From Candidatus Kapaibacterium sp. (lineage in GTDB: Bacteria > Bacteroidota > Ignavibacteria > Kapaibacteriales > NICIL-2), in NCBI GenBank assembly GCA_026003495.1, contig BPHK01000001.1:2129229-2193228 (forward strand): a DNA stretch of 64,000 nt, read 5' to 3'. The translations under genes and the position numbers were made by a program. Positions 47,598-58,503 of the stretch are shown one piece after another (positions within the stretch are counted from its first letter, which is position 1; the number at the start of each line of letters is the position of its first letter). The notes under the pieces are model-generated. The model was not told where the DNA came from. It did not search any database and saw nothing but the letters and a program-made list of their open reading frames with translations.

Positions 47598-48388
47598 AGC
47601 GCCTCCAGTGCGAGCAGCTCCGCCAGCGGCGTCCGCCAGAGCACCCGCGGCAGCTTCAGCGATGGCAGCCCAAATTTGAAGCGGAAGACTGGCCGCAATA
47701 GGTAGAGCTGTTTGTGCACGATCTCGATGCTGCTGCTGCGCGCAAGTGCTCGTTCGAATTTCCCGATTGTGAGCGCAATCTCCCGAAGTCGTCGCACTTC
47801 CTCCTGGTCCGCCGGGCGCTTGCTCTGCCGAACAATCCACGCAAACAAGCGAGGAGGCACCAGATGCACCCACGGCAGTGAACCCAGCCGCGTCTGGAGC
47901 AAGTGCTGGTGCCCACCGAACGGCGAGAGATACGGCGGGAACGTCACAAGCATTGCACCGCCACGAGCAAGCAGCATTTCCACCACCGCAAGCGCATGCT
48001 CGGTATCGTCCAGGTGCTCGATGACATCGCGCATCAGCACCAAATCAAAGCCCGCTCGCCACGCTGGCGGAATCGGCTCGCTGAGCAAATCACGCCGCTC
48101 CAGTTCGAGCGAAAGCCCGCAGGCAGCAGCCACGCGCCGACCAACATCAATGCGGTAGTCGGAAATATCTGCACCAACTGCCCACGATGCTCCCGCGTGT
48201 GCAAATGCACCGAGGACGCCTGCTTCCCCGCATCCGAACTCAAAAACCCGTATCCCTGGTGCAAAGAGACCCCACGAGCGCATCAGTGGGACGAGCACTT
48301 GCTCACCCAACAAGAACTGGTAGCGCCAGTAGTAGCGCTCATGCGGTGCAAAGTCAGGGGAGCGTTCGACTCGTTCGACAATCGTCAC
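47564..48388 (-). CDS. Class I SAM-dependent methyltransferase
   Basis: The 274-residue product has a Rossmann methyltransferase core: motif I VFEFGCGEAGVLGAFAHAGA at about 45-64, an acidic end of strand 2 (GADISDY), LVLMRDVIEHLDDTEHAL as motif IV/V, and GGAMLVTFPPYLSPFGGHQH. The C-terminal third is helical and basic. The substrate is unknown; the type resembles small-molecule or lipid/sugar methyltransferases. I use GTG 48388; TTG 48403 is also open. Confidence 0.82.
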   Translation of the reverse strand: MTIVERVERSPDFAPHERYYWRYQFLLGEQVLVPLMRSWGLFAPGIRVFEFGCGEAGVLGAFAHAGASWAVGADISDYRIDVGRRVAAACGLSLELERRDLLSEPIPPAWRAGFDLVLMRDVIEHLDDTEHALAVVEMLLARGGAMLVTFPPYLSPFGGHQHLLQTRLGSLPWVHLVPPRLFAWIVRQSKRPADQEEVRRLREIALTIGKFERALARSSSIEIVHKQLYLLRPVFRFKFGLPSLKLPRVLWRTPLAELLALEALYVLRPVAQRV

Positions 48389-48546
48389 AGCGCAGACGCC
48401 CAAGCAATGTGCAGAGGAACAAAATTAGCCATTGCATCAAAGGCGATCACCTGATGCATTCCCGATGCTGCTGGACGTGCGTAGGGAATCCTGTGCGAGG
48501 ATGTGATGTTTGCACTATCACGTACCACCACCCATTGAGTTGAACC

Positions 48547-49275
48547 ATGCCTGTTGCTCTCATCACCGGTGGAAATCGCGGTCTCGGCTTTGCGCTCGCT
48601 CGCGAGCTTGCCGAACGCGGATTCACTGTGCTCATTGGCGCGCGTGATGCCGCGCGGGGTCAGCAAGCAGCCGACACGCTCCGCGCTGCCGGCCACCAGG
48701 CAGATTGGCTCGAGCTCGACTTGGAGCGCCCCGAAACATTCGCTGCAGCAGCAGATGCGATAACTGCGCGGTTCGGTGTGCTCGATGTCCTGGTCAACAA
48801 CGCAGGTGTGATGCTCGAATCGAGCGAGTGGAACGTCAACACAACGAGCACAATCCCGCCCGACGTACTCCGCCGCACGTTTCAAATCAACTTCTTCGGG
48901 GCAGTCGAACTCACCCAGCGCCTCCTACCGCTGCTCCTTCGCAGCAGCAATGGGCGAATCGTCAACGTCTCGACGATCCTGGCATCGCTTGAGCTCCATG
49001 CCACGCCAGGATCGAACACGTACGAAACGAAGACGTTTGGCTACAACAGCTCCAAGACTGCGCTCAATGCGTTCACAGTACATCTTGCGCATGCACTCCG
49101 CTCAACGTCGGTGAAAGTCATCGGCGTCCATCCTGGATGGGTCAAGACTGAGCTTGGCGGCAAGGGGGCACTCATCACACCGGAGCAAGCAGCGCGTCCG
49201 ATCGCGGAGTTGATCGTCGCACCGGATCCTCCAACCGTCGTTGTGCTCTTTCGTGGGAAGCCCTTGCCGTGGTAG
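48547..49275 (+). CDS. SDR family oxidoreductase (carbonyl-reductase-like)
   Basis: The 242-residue product has the NADP-binding motif ALITGGNRGLGFALARELAE at 4-23, an arginine after strand 2 (IGARDAARG) suggesting NADPH, NNAGVM, a catalytic serine in RIVNVSTILAS, and FGYNSSKTALNAFTVHLA as YxxxK. VHPGWVKTELGG follows as in carbonyl reductases. The substrate is unknown. It is a single gene convergent with the MqnA-like gene (5-base gap). Confidence 0.88.
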   Translation: MPVALITGGNRGLGFALARELAERGFTVLIGARDAARGQQAADTLRAAGHQADWLELDLERPETFAAAADAITARFGVLDVLVNNAGVMLESSEWNVNTTSTIPPDVLRRTFQINFFGAVELTQRLLPLLLRSSNGRIVNVSTILASLELHATPGSNTYETKTFGYNSSKTALNAFTVHLAHALRSTSVKVIGVHPGWVKTELGGKGALITPEQAARPIAELIVAPDPPTVVVLFRGKPLPW

Positions 49276-49280
49276 AGCCG

Positions 49281-49982
49281 TCAGAGCAGCTTCACTTTGG
49301 GGAGCGAGGGAATGTAGCGGTGGTAGTAGAGCATCTCCAGCGTTGTCGCGAGCGCTGCTTTGACGTCGTCGTCCCAGCGCCACTGGAGGTAGCCGCCGGA
49401 GTCGAGATACTCCCGCTGCTGAAGCTCGTCGCCTGCGAGCGCAGTTGTAATGCTGGGGACGTCGAACTCTTCGGCAAGGTCGGAGCGGCACACCCAGACG
49501 CCGATCGGCAGACTACACTCGCAGGCCAGCGCCCATTCCTCCGTCAGGTCAATTGTGGCGGGATGGTCGGGGAAGTCGCCGGCATCGTTCCATGCAATGA
49601 CAGTATCAGCGCCGTCGAGCGTTGCACTCGGCTTGAGCCGAAGCTCGTGCTGCTCGGCTAACAGGAGCAGACCAATTGTGGTCAAGAAATCATCTGGTTC
49701 GGGCGCATAGTACGTGCGCGGCTCACGGAGACCGCTGCGAAAGCGAATCGAAGCAAGCGCGGTATTTTCATCGGCAACAAGGCATGTCGTGCCGACGATG
49801 TGGTAATCGCTCAGCGAGGGGGCGCTGCCATAGCCGAGCGGTGAAATGAGCGCCAACTCAGCGCGTGCAGTGCGTAGCAGCAATTCGCATTCTGCTTGTG
49901 GAGCTCGAATAACCGTGTGCTCACCAACATCGCCAGCACCAAGCCGATCGAAGATGCTACGGCTGGGGAGTGCTATACGCAT
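49281..49982 (-). CDS. MqnA/MqnD-like protein (possible futalosine-pathway menaquinone biosynthesis)
   Basis: The 233-residue product has a periplasmic-binding-protein fold pattern: MRIALPSRSIFDRL, then ELALISPLGYGSAPSLSDYH, YYAPEPDDFLTTIGLLLLAE and DLTEEWALACECSLPIGVWV. The last block resembles the lid region of MqnA (chorismate dehydratase) and MqnD. The family match is moderate: the usual MqnA N-terminal SYLNTxP motif is not evident. Start ATG 49982 lies 10 bases inside the end of the upstream esterase gene. It may act on chorismate or a futalosine intermediate, but could be a divergent paralogue. Confidence 0.55.
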   Translation of the reverse strand: MRIALPSRSIFDRLGAGDVGEHTVIRAPQAECELLLRTARAELALISPLGYGSAPSLSDYHIVGTTCLVADENTALASIRFRSGLREPRTYYAPEPDDFLTTIGLLLLAEQHELRLKPSATLDGADTVIAWNDAGDFPDHPATIDLTEEWALACECSLPIGVWVCRSDLAEEFDVPSITTALAGDELQQREYLDSGGYLQWRWDDDVKAALATTLEMLYYHRYIPSLPKVKLL

Positions 49983-50728
49983 TGCTGGACTCCGTTGGAG
50001 AACCACCGCCCAAGCGCGCTCGGGAGCATCGCGCGCCAAGTTGGCCAGTCGTGCATGTACTCAGGTCCCCAGATGTCCACGTAGTTGGGAATGCCTTTGG
50101 CGCCGAGAATGTGCCCCATGCGGATCGAGCTTTCAGGATGCTCGTAGGGACCTTGCCCGGTCATGAAGTACACGTGGCGCTTGGCCCGCAGCATCGGCAG
50201 CCAGTAGTCGTCGTTGAGATTCGGCAAATAGTGCACCGGCGAGTTGAAGTAACAGTTGTCGTCCCAGTAGCCGCCGGTGTACCACGACAGGTCGTAGGTT
50301 CCGCTCATCGCGATCGTGCCGTCGAAGAGGTCTGGGCGGCGAAAGAAGCTGTTGGCTGCATGGTAAGCACCGAGCGAAACTCCGCTGGTAATGATGGGGA
50401 CGCGCCCGCGGCAGTCGTTCCAGATGAAGGGGACAACTTCCTCGGCAACGTAGGCATTGTACTGCTGGTGGCGGATGGCTTTCTCGCGGGGGTGCATGCG
50501 GTCGTTGAGCCAGCTTTCGCTGTTGATGCTGTTGATGGAATAGACCTTCAGCGTGCCCTGCTCAATGAAGGGGCGAATTGCCTCGATGAGATAGAAACGT
50601 TCGTATTCGAGGTAGTCCGCCGCAGCGCTTGGGAAAAGGAGCAACGCAAAGCCGTAATGACCGTAGGCGACAAGCTCCATGTTCTTCCGCAGGTGCGGAC
50701 TCCACCACGTGTAGATGTCTCGGCGCAT
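49973..50728 (-). CDS. Alpha/beta-hydrolase of the esterase D/PHB-depolymerase-like type
   Basis: The 251-residue product begins MRRDIYTWWSPHLRKNMELV and has the nucleophile elbow ITSGVSLGAYHAAN (GxSxG) near residue 120, an oxyanion region LLFPSAAADYLEYERF, and a late histidine in EYMHDWPTWRAML. This is the layout of the esterase-like family that contains trehalose/esterase D proteins. The substrate is unknown. The long open frame upstream to 51151 covers the PEBP gene and is not used. The downstream MqnA-like gene overlaps it by 10 bases. Confidence 0.78.
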   Translation of the reverse strand: MRRDIYTWWSPHLRKNMELVAYGHYGFALLLFPSAAADYLEYERFYLIEAIRPFIEQGTLKVYSINSINSESWLNDRMHPREKAIRHQQYNAYVAEEVVPFIWNDCRGRVPIITSGVSLGAYHAANSFFRRPDLFDGTIAMSGTYDLSWYTGGYWDDNCYFNSPVHYLPNLNDDYWLPMLRAKRHVYFMTGQGPYEHPESSIRMGHILGAKGIPNYVDIWGPEYMHDWPTWRAMLPSALGRWFSNGVQQCV

Positions 50729-50769
50729 GGAGGTATGGGAAAAATTCGACACGGCGCGAAAATAGAGCC

Positions 50770-51291
50770 CTACCGGCTGCTGCGCTGGTACGTGCCGATA
50801 AGGACTGCTTCCGCAAGGATGTGGCCACGCATTGCTGTTTCCAGCTCCGCTTTCGTCGGCTTGTCGAGTTCGAGGAGTGTATCGAGTGCGTAGAGCTTGA
50901 AAAAGTAGCGGTGACGTCCGATCGGCGGGCACGGGCCACCGTAGCCGGTGCGTTTCCAATCGTTGATGCCTTCGCGGGTGCCGTGCGGAAGTTGGTCGCT
51001 CCGGACGCCCTCGGGGAGTGCGGTCGCCGTCGGCGGGATGTTGAAAAGCACCCAATGCACCCACGTCCGCCGAGGTGCGCGTGGATCGGGAGCATCGGGG
51101 TCGTCCACGATGAGCGCCATGCTCTTTGTGCCCGGTGGGACGCCATGCCACTGGAGTGGCGGCGAGACGTCCGCGCCTTCACACGTGTACGTGCGCGGGA
51201 TTGCGCCGTTATGCGGGAATGCGGGCGAGCGAAGTTCCATCGTTCCACCTCCGATGAGTGCAACAACGGCTGTGACAATTGGCAGAAGCAT
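50770..51291 (-). CDS. YbhB/YbcL family (PEBP-like) protein
   Basis: The 173-residue product has a signal-like N-terminus (MLLPIVTAVVALIGGGTMEL). It carries the PEBP core: GAIPRTYTCEGADVSPPLQW, SMALIVDDPDAPDP, TWVHWVLFNIPPTATALPEG, GYGGPCPPIGRHRYFFKLYA. These are the ligand-pocket motifs of bacterial Raf-kinase-inhibitor-like proteins, whose ligands are not known. ATG 51240 (without signal peptide) is an alternative start. It precedes the esterase gene by 41 bases. Confidence 0.9.
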   Translation of the reverse strand: MLLPIVTAVVALIGGGTMELRSPAFPHNGAIPRTYTCEGADVSPPLQWHGVPPGTKSMALIVDDPDAPDPRAPRRTWVHWVLFNIPPTATALPEGVRSDQLPHGTREGINDWKRTGYGGPCPPIGRHRYFFKLYALDTLLELDKPTKAELETAMRGHILAEAVLIGTYQRSSR

Positions 51292-51539
51292 CGCGGGTTC
51301 CTCGAAGGTTGTGCGGCAGCGGTGCGTGCGAAAATAGGAGTGCGCCGATGGGCACTGTGCCTTGACGAGAACATCATTCTCGAGAGAGAATGCATCGTCT
51401 GCTGAGGACTGAGCTTCGCACGATGATGCACACTGAAGGTACTGCGTAATTTCGTTCGGCATAGGTGACTGCTCGGCGCGTTCCGCAGGACGCAAACAGG
51501 CGCTACCATTCCAACGACGTTGGACCTCCAGGAGTTTCG

Positions 51540-54500
51540 ATGCCGCAGATTTACGACAATATCCACCTCCACCTCATCGATGGGCTGCGCCAATTTGCCG
51601 GCGCTGCCCAGTCGTGCGCATTCTGCGTCGGCTACCTCAACCTGCGCGGATGGGATCAATTGGCCGACCTCGTGGACACGTTACCTGGCGGGACAGAAGA
51701 TGCCGCCTGCCGCCTACTCGTCGGCATGCACCGCCCGCCCGAAGAGGAGATGAAAGCTCTCGCCGGCCTCAAGCGCAGCGATGTAATCGTGGACGGCCCT
51801 ACGCTCGCACAGCTCAAACGCCGCATGACCGAGAGCTTCAAGCAGCAACTCGAGTTCGGCGTGCCGTCCGATCAGGCGGAACGCACGCTGCGCCGACTGG
51901 CTGAGCAGCTCCGCGCGCGCAAGGTCTTCCTCAAGGCGTTCCTACGTTATCCTTTGCACGCCAAGCTGTACCTCGCTCGCCGTAGCGATCCCGTTACTCC
52001 CCTCATCGGCTTCGTTGGCAGCAGCAACCTTACCCTGGCTGGGCTCTCGCACCAAGGCGAGTTGAACGTGGACGTGGTCGAGCAAGATGCCGCCAGAAAA
52101 CTGCAAGCTTGGTTCGATGATCGCTGGCGCGATGAGCTGGCCGTGGACTTGAGCGACACGCTCGCCGAGCTGATCGAGACCAGTTGGGCGCGCGCCGATC
52201 TGGTCCGCCCCTACCTGGTCTATCTCAAGATCGCCTACCACCTCTCGGAAGAAGCGCGCCAGGGCGAACGCGAGTTCCGCCTCCCGCGCATCTTCAGCGA
52301 GAAAGGCACGCCGCTACTCGATTTTCAGCAGCGGGCTGTGTCGCTTGCTGCCCACTACCTCTACCGCCGTGGCGGCGTCTTGCTCGGCGATGTCGTGGGA
52401 CTGGGCAAAACGCTCATGGCTACCGCCATTGCCCGCATCTTCCAAGAGGACGACCAGAGCAACACGCTGGTCGTGTGCCCGCCGAAGCTCGCGCCCATGT
52501 GGGAGCAGTACCTGCAGACCTACGAAATCAACGGCCGTGTGCTGTCGCTCGGCAAAGTCCTCGAAATGCTCGCGCGCGACGATGCTCCGCGCTACCGGCT
52601 GCTCGTGATTGACGAAAGCCACAACCTGCGCAACCGCGAAAGCAAACGCTACCGCGCCTTGCGCGACTACATCGAACGCAACGAGCCACGGGTGCTCTTG
52701 CTCACCGCTACACCGTACAACAAACACTTTACCGACCTGGGCAACCAACTGCGGCTTTTTCTGGACGAAAATCAAGACCTGCACATGCGACCCGAACGGT
52801 TCTTCCAAGCGTGGGCCGCGGAGGGAAAAAGCGAAATGGACTTCATCGCGCGCTTCCAAACCTCACCGCACTCGTTGCGCGCCTTCGAGCAAAGCCTCTT
52901 CCCAGAAGACTGGCGCGACCTGATGCGCCTGTTTCTCGTGCGCCGCACACGCCAGTTCATCATCCGCCACTACGCAACATTTGATCCAGCAAAGCAGCGC
53001 TACTACGTACTACTAAATGGGCAGCCAGCATACTTTCCTGTCCGAGAGCCCAAAACCCTCAAGTTCCCCATTCGCGAGGACGACCCCACCGATCAGTACG
53101 CGCGACTGTTTCGCAGCGAAGTCGTACAAGTGATCGAAAGCCTCGCGCTGCCACGCTATGGCATGGCGCAGTACCTGGTCGCCGATGCCGAACGCTTGCC
53201 AAAGGCGATGACGACAGCGCATCCTCGAAAACCTCAACCGTGCCGGCCGTCGCCTGATCGGCTTCTGCCGAACCAATCTTTTCAAGCGGCTCGAATCGAG
53301 CGGCTCACAGTTTTCTGCTCTCGGTGCACCGCCACATCTCTGCGCAACCTCGTCACGCTCCATGCGCTCGAAGATGGTCTGCCCTGTGCCCATCGGCACA
53401 CAGGATGCCGCCATGCTCGACACGGCCGTCAGCGATGCCGATGAAGAGTTCGCGGTAACCGAAGAAGACCTCCAGCAACGCCGACGAACAGCGCTGCCAG
53501 AAGAGCGCAGCCGCTTGAGAGTCATCCACCGCTCTTGCAGGCGTTTCGGAAGCGCGCGCTGCCGCTCGATCTACGAGACCTATGCGACGCAATTCCGAAC
53601 TCGCTTCGATTGGCTCGATCCGAAGTTCTTCCGCCCTGAACTACAGCAGGCACTCGAAGCCGACGCCACTGCGCTCTCCTTGGCATCCTCGCACGCATCG
53701 GCGACGTGGGACCCGCAAGCGCGATGCCAAACTCGGGGCGCTCGAAAAGCTGCTGACCAAACTTCACCCCAACGACAAAGTGCTCGTCTTCACGCAGTTC
53801 GCCGATACCGCGCAGTACCTTGGCGAACGCGAGCTTGAGCAAGGCGAGGCATTGACAGATCTCGCCGTCGTGACCAACGCATACCGCGATCCGGTGACAC
53901 TGGCTCGCCGGTTCAGCCCCTCCGCCAATGGCGGCTCTCGCGGCAGGTGAAGCAGGAGCTCCGCGTCCTTGTCGCCACCGATGTGCTCGCCGAAGGTCAG
54001 AACCTGCAAGACGCCCACATCATCGTCAACTACGACCTGCCCTGGGCGATCATTCGCCTCATTCAGCGCGCCGGCCGCGTGGACCGTATCGGCCAGAAGC
54101 ACGACACCATCCTCGGTCTACTCGTTCCTCCCTGCCGATGGGGTCGAGCGCATCATCCGGCTTGCGCCAGGCGCCTTTCCGATCGGCTGCCAGCAGAACC
54201 AGGAAGTCATCGGCACCGACGAAACCTTTTTCGGTGAGGAGGCAGCCAACAAGCTGCGCGATCTGTACACCGAAAAAGCCGGCAGGCGCTCGACGATGAC
54301 CCATCCTGACGAAGATATTGACCTGGCGAGCCTGGCGCTCCAGGTCTGGAACAGCGCTTCGGCTGACGATCCAAAGGAAGCCGCTGCCACTTGCCGCCCA
54401 TCGTCTCGGCTACGCGCGCGATCCCTGAGACTGCCGATCCAGCGGAGCATCCGCCCGGTGTGATTACCTACCTCCGCTACCCCGATGGCACCGACGCCCT

Positions 54501-55039
54501 CGTGCGTGTGGATGAACTTGGCGCGCTGGTGTCGCAGTCCATCTCGGCCATCTTCCGCGCGGCTGCCTGCGCGCCGGACGAGCCAGCCGCTGCCGCGCGC
54601 AGAAAACCATCACGACCTTGTCGCCCGGTGCGTAAAGATTGCCACAGAAGAGCAAACCGCCCTCGGCGGTCAGCTCGGTTCGCTGCGCAGCGTCCGCCGC
54701 AGAGCTCTACGATCGGCTCAAACGCTACCGCGAGCAGCTTCAGGCCAAGCCCACGCTCTTTGCTTCACGAAACGCTTGCAACAGCTCGACGGCGTGATAG
54801 ATCTTGTTTGGCGTTACCCTCTCAAGAACGCAGCTCAAGATGCCATCAGCCGGCAGATGCGCCTCGGCATCACCGATGAAGCACTGCTTGACCTTGTGGT
54901 GCAGTATGCAGCGAATGAGAACCTCTGCGACGTGACCACCGAGGACACCCAAGCGCCGGTTGAACCGCGCATCATCTGCTCGATGGGACTTGCCCTCACT
55001 GCACCGATACCGGTGAACACGGGAGACGATCAACAATGA
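51540..55039 (+). pseudogene. PLD-domain SNF2-type helicase of a restriction/defence module (frameshifted)
   Basis: ATG 51540 follows AGGAG. The intact first part (to about 53210) has a phospholipase-D-like half site (HAKLYL at about 140, then GFVGSSNLTLAGLSHQGELN) and an SNF2 ATPase with GDVVGLGKTLMATAI at about 283 and VIDESHNLRNRESKRYRALR at about 357. After 53.2 kb the coding signal jumps frame at least ten times, but the helicase C half is still readable: [58 protein letters not shown]. Joined, it would be about 1165 residues. Some shifts look like loss of a base in a short homopolymer. The methylase gene starts at its stop. As given, the gene cannot make the full protein. Confidence 0.85.
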
Positions 55040-58000
55040 ACACCCTGCTCCAACGCATTCAATCGTGCTTGAACGACGCCGGCTCGCCGCAGAAGCTCGG
55101 CGAACTTTTCTGCCAAACCCTCCACTGGGGCGCGCCGCGCGGCTTGACGCCGCGCACGCTCGATCTCGGCGCGCCCATCAACCAGAGCATCACCCTCCAT
55201 CCCGTGGCACAGCTTTCGGGCTGCCGGTCTATCGCGTCGATCTGGCCGGGCGATCGGCTTCCCGGTGATCACCGCCCGCCGCGCCGTGCAGCGAGCGCTC
55301 AAGGCCACTCACGCCGAGCACCTCCTCTGCTACGTCACCCAAGACGCCCGCCAGCTTGCCTTCACCATGGGCACGCCAGCGATCCGACGGCAAGATCGAA
55401 CTCCGCACCCTGCCCTACGAGGTCGGCTCCCCTGCCCGCACCACCATTGAACGCCTGGGCGAACTGGCGTTCAGCCTCGACGAACTTGAGCACGGCGAAC
55501 CGCCCATCACCGCCGTCACCGACAAGCTCAACCGCGCCTTTGATGTCGAGACGGTCACCCGGCGATTCTTTGACGATTACAAAAAAGTCTTCGCCACACT
55601 GCAACGCCAGCTCTATCAGCGCAACTGCCGACAAGGTCTGGGCGCACGATTACGCCCTGCAACTGCTCAACCGCCTGATGTTCCTCTACTTCATCCAGCG
55701 CAAAGGCTGGCTCGGCGACAACCCACGTTTCATCGCCGAGTTCTGGCGCGCATACAAGGCTTCCAACCAGCCCAACAACAGCTTCTTCGAGCGCTGGCTC
55801 TCTGTACTGTTCTTCGAGGCGTTCAACAACAACTTCCACGGCGGCCACCGGCAGTTTCCCGATGCGATTCGATCGGCGCTCCAGCTTGCGCCCTATCTCA
55901 ACGGCGGACTCTTCACGCGCAACCAGCTCGACGATGCCTACAGCGTGACGTTGCCCGACGCGTTCTTCGCCACGCTCTTCGACACCTTCGACGGTAGCAG
56001 TCCCGGCTTCCTCGAACGCTACAACTTCACCATCGCCGAATCGACGCCGCTCGACATCGAAGTCGCCGTTGACCCCGAAATGATCGGCAAGGTCTACGAG
56101 TCGCTGGTCAACATCACTTCCGAGGGAATCGTCGAAGAAGACCAGCGCGGTTCGGCCGGCATTTTCTACACCTCGCGGGTCGAAATTGACCTGATGTGCC
56201 GCCTTGCGCTCGTGGACGCGCTCGCCAATCGGCTCGGCGCGGACAAAAAACCGCTCCTCTACGACGCCGTCTTTGCGTATGAGACCGCCGAGAAAGAGGC
56301 CGCCGACGCCGCACTCGCCGAACAGAACCTTGGCCCGACCTCAACCGCATGCTGCGCGAAACCACCATCTGCGACCCCGCCTGTGGCTCCGGCGCGTTCC
56401 TCGTCGGGATGCTGCTCGTGCTCGACGACCTCCAGGCCCGCGCCAATGCCCAACTCGGCATTGATGAAACACCCTACGAACGCCGCCGCCGCATCATCGG
56501 CGAGCAGCTCTACGGCGTGGACGTGATGGACTGGGCCGTCCACGTCGCCGAACTGCGCCTCTGGCTGCAACTGGTCGTCGAAACCGAGCTGGCACACGGC
56601 CGAAGAGCTGACAGTTCCGCCCGCTGCTGCCCAATCTCTCCTTCAAAGTCCGCTGCGGCGATAGCCTCGTGCAGGAGATCGGCGGCATCGACTTCGGCCT
56701 CCACCGCGCGCATCTCGCCATCTCGGCCTCAGCTCAAAGGCCGCCTCACCCAGCTCAAAGGCAAAAAACTCCGCTTTTACCAGGGCCAGCAAGGACCTGC
56801 GCGAAGCCGACCTCAAACAAGAAGAGCTCGATCTCTTCCGCGCCATCCTCGACTACAAACAGCACGCGCTGCAAAACCAGATCGCCGCGCTCACCCGCCA
56901 GATCGAATCGCCGGCCGAGCAGCAAGATACGCTGCCGGGAATGAGACGTTGCCACCGATCGAGCTGCACACCAGCGCCGCATTGCGCAGCTCCGCGCCGA
57001 ACGCGAGGAGAAGCAAGCCGAACTCGCCCGCATCACCGCGCGCTCGGTGCGCTCCGCAGCGCGCAGCACGTCCCCTTTGTCTGGGACATCGCCTTTGTGG
57101 AAATCTTCGAGGGGGACAAAGGCGGCTTCGACATCGTCATCGGCAATCCGCCCTACGTTCGGCAGGAAATGATCGCCCCGCCCACGCTCGACCCAACGAC
57201 TTCGGCGGCGAAACGTCCGACCGCTGGAAAGAGCAGAAAAAAGCCTACAAAGCCAAACTTCCAGCAGTCCGTTGCCGCTGCGTGGCCGCGATTCTTCCGC
57301 TACAAACCCGGGAGGGCCGATTTCCGCAAGCTCGACGGCAAAAGCGACCTCTACATCTACTTCTACCTGCACGGGCTGGCGCTGCTCAACCCGCAGGGCA
57401 GCTTCTGCTTCATCACCTCCAACTCCTGGCTCGATGTCGGCTACGGCGCAGACCTGCAGGAGTTTCTCCTCAAACACAGCCACGTCAAGTTCATCCTCGA
57501 CAACGAGCGCAAGCGCTCCTTTGCCCAGGCGGATGTCAACACGATCATCGCCTGCTCGCCCCGCCCGACGACCGCCGCGAGAGCGGCCTGGAGCAAAACC
57601 GCCCGCTTTGTGATGTTCAAGGTGCCGTTCGAGGAGGTGCTCAGCGCCGAGACGTTCAAGGCGCTGGAGGCCGCCACCGAACGCCAGCGCACCGACCGCT
57701 GGCGCATCACCGTCGTGCCCCAACGCCAGCTCTTCGAGGAAGGCCTCGTCCGCGAGGACGACGAGGAAGCAACGCCCAGCAAACCCAAGAAATCCCGCGG
57801 CCCGCTCATCAAACCGCCCGCTACGAAGCCAACAAATGGGGCGGCAAATACCTGCGCGCGCCGGACATCTTCTTCACCATTCTGGAGAAGGGCCGGGGCA
57901 AATTGGTGCGCCTGGGCGACATCGCCGAAGTGCGCTTCGGCATCAAGACCGGCGCCAACGAGTTCTTCTACCTCGACGAGGAAAAAATCCGCCAGTGGGG

Positions 58001-58454
58001 CATCGAGCCGGAATTCCTCAAGCCGGTCATCAAAAGCCCGCGCGAATGCCGCTCCATCGTCATCAAGCCCGAAGACCTCAAGTACAAAATCTTCATGTGC
58101 CACAAGGACAAGCGCGAACTCCAAGGCACCGCCGCGCTCGAATACATCAAGTGGGGCGAATCGCAGGGCTTCCACCTGCGCCCAAGCTGCCGGGGAAGGC
58201 AACGGTGGTGGGATGTGGGCGTGCAGCTCAAGAATTCGTCGGTGGATATCAAGTACCTCGCGACGAAACGCATCGCTTCTTCTGGAACGAAGATGTTTGT
58301 GCCGACGACCAAGACGTGCTATGAATCTCAGCAGACGATTTGCAGGCCGAGAGTGGCTTTCTCTAAACTGCACGGTATTCAGGCTTCTATTGCAGTGCAA
58401 GGGCGTGCAAACTACGGTGGGCCTTATGAAAATCGAGATGCCCTACAGATGTAG
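55036..58454 (+). pseudogene. Eco57I-like N6-adenine DNA methyltransferase/restriction protein (frameshifted and 3' damaged)
   Basis: ATG 55036 overlaps the helicase stop. Pieces in alternating frames read as a class-I-like adenine methylase: FIQRKGWLGDNPRFIAEFWR (about 55.7 kb), KVYESLVNITSEG and GIFYTSR (56.1 kb), motif I DPACGSGAFLVGML (56.37 kb), LYGVDVMDWAVHVAELRLW (56.5 kb), motif IV FDIVIGNPPYVRQEMI (57.13 kb), and the TaqI-like C-terminal region ANKWGGKYLRAPDIFF (57.8 kb). I count about a dozen frame changes; at 55218, 55264, 56330, 57192 and 57817 adding one base to a G, T or C run restores the frame. After PYENRDALQM it stops at 58454, short of the usual end. The natural product would be about 1150 residues or more. 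Confidence 0.85.
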
Positions 58455-58503
58455 TCAATGCTAGTTTTAGCGCCGACTCTTGCCGCTTTCGACGTAGGCC
58501 GTA

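Noticed and set aside
49973..51151. A 392-residue version of the esterase
   Set aside because: The extra 141 residues are antisense-like, Arg/Pro-rich sequence that overlaps the PEBP gene in another frame; homology starts at ATG 50728.
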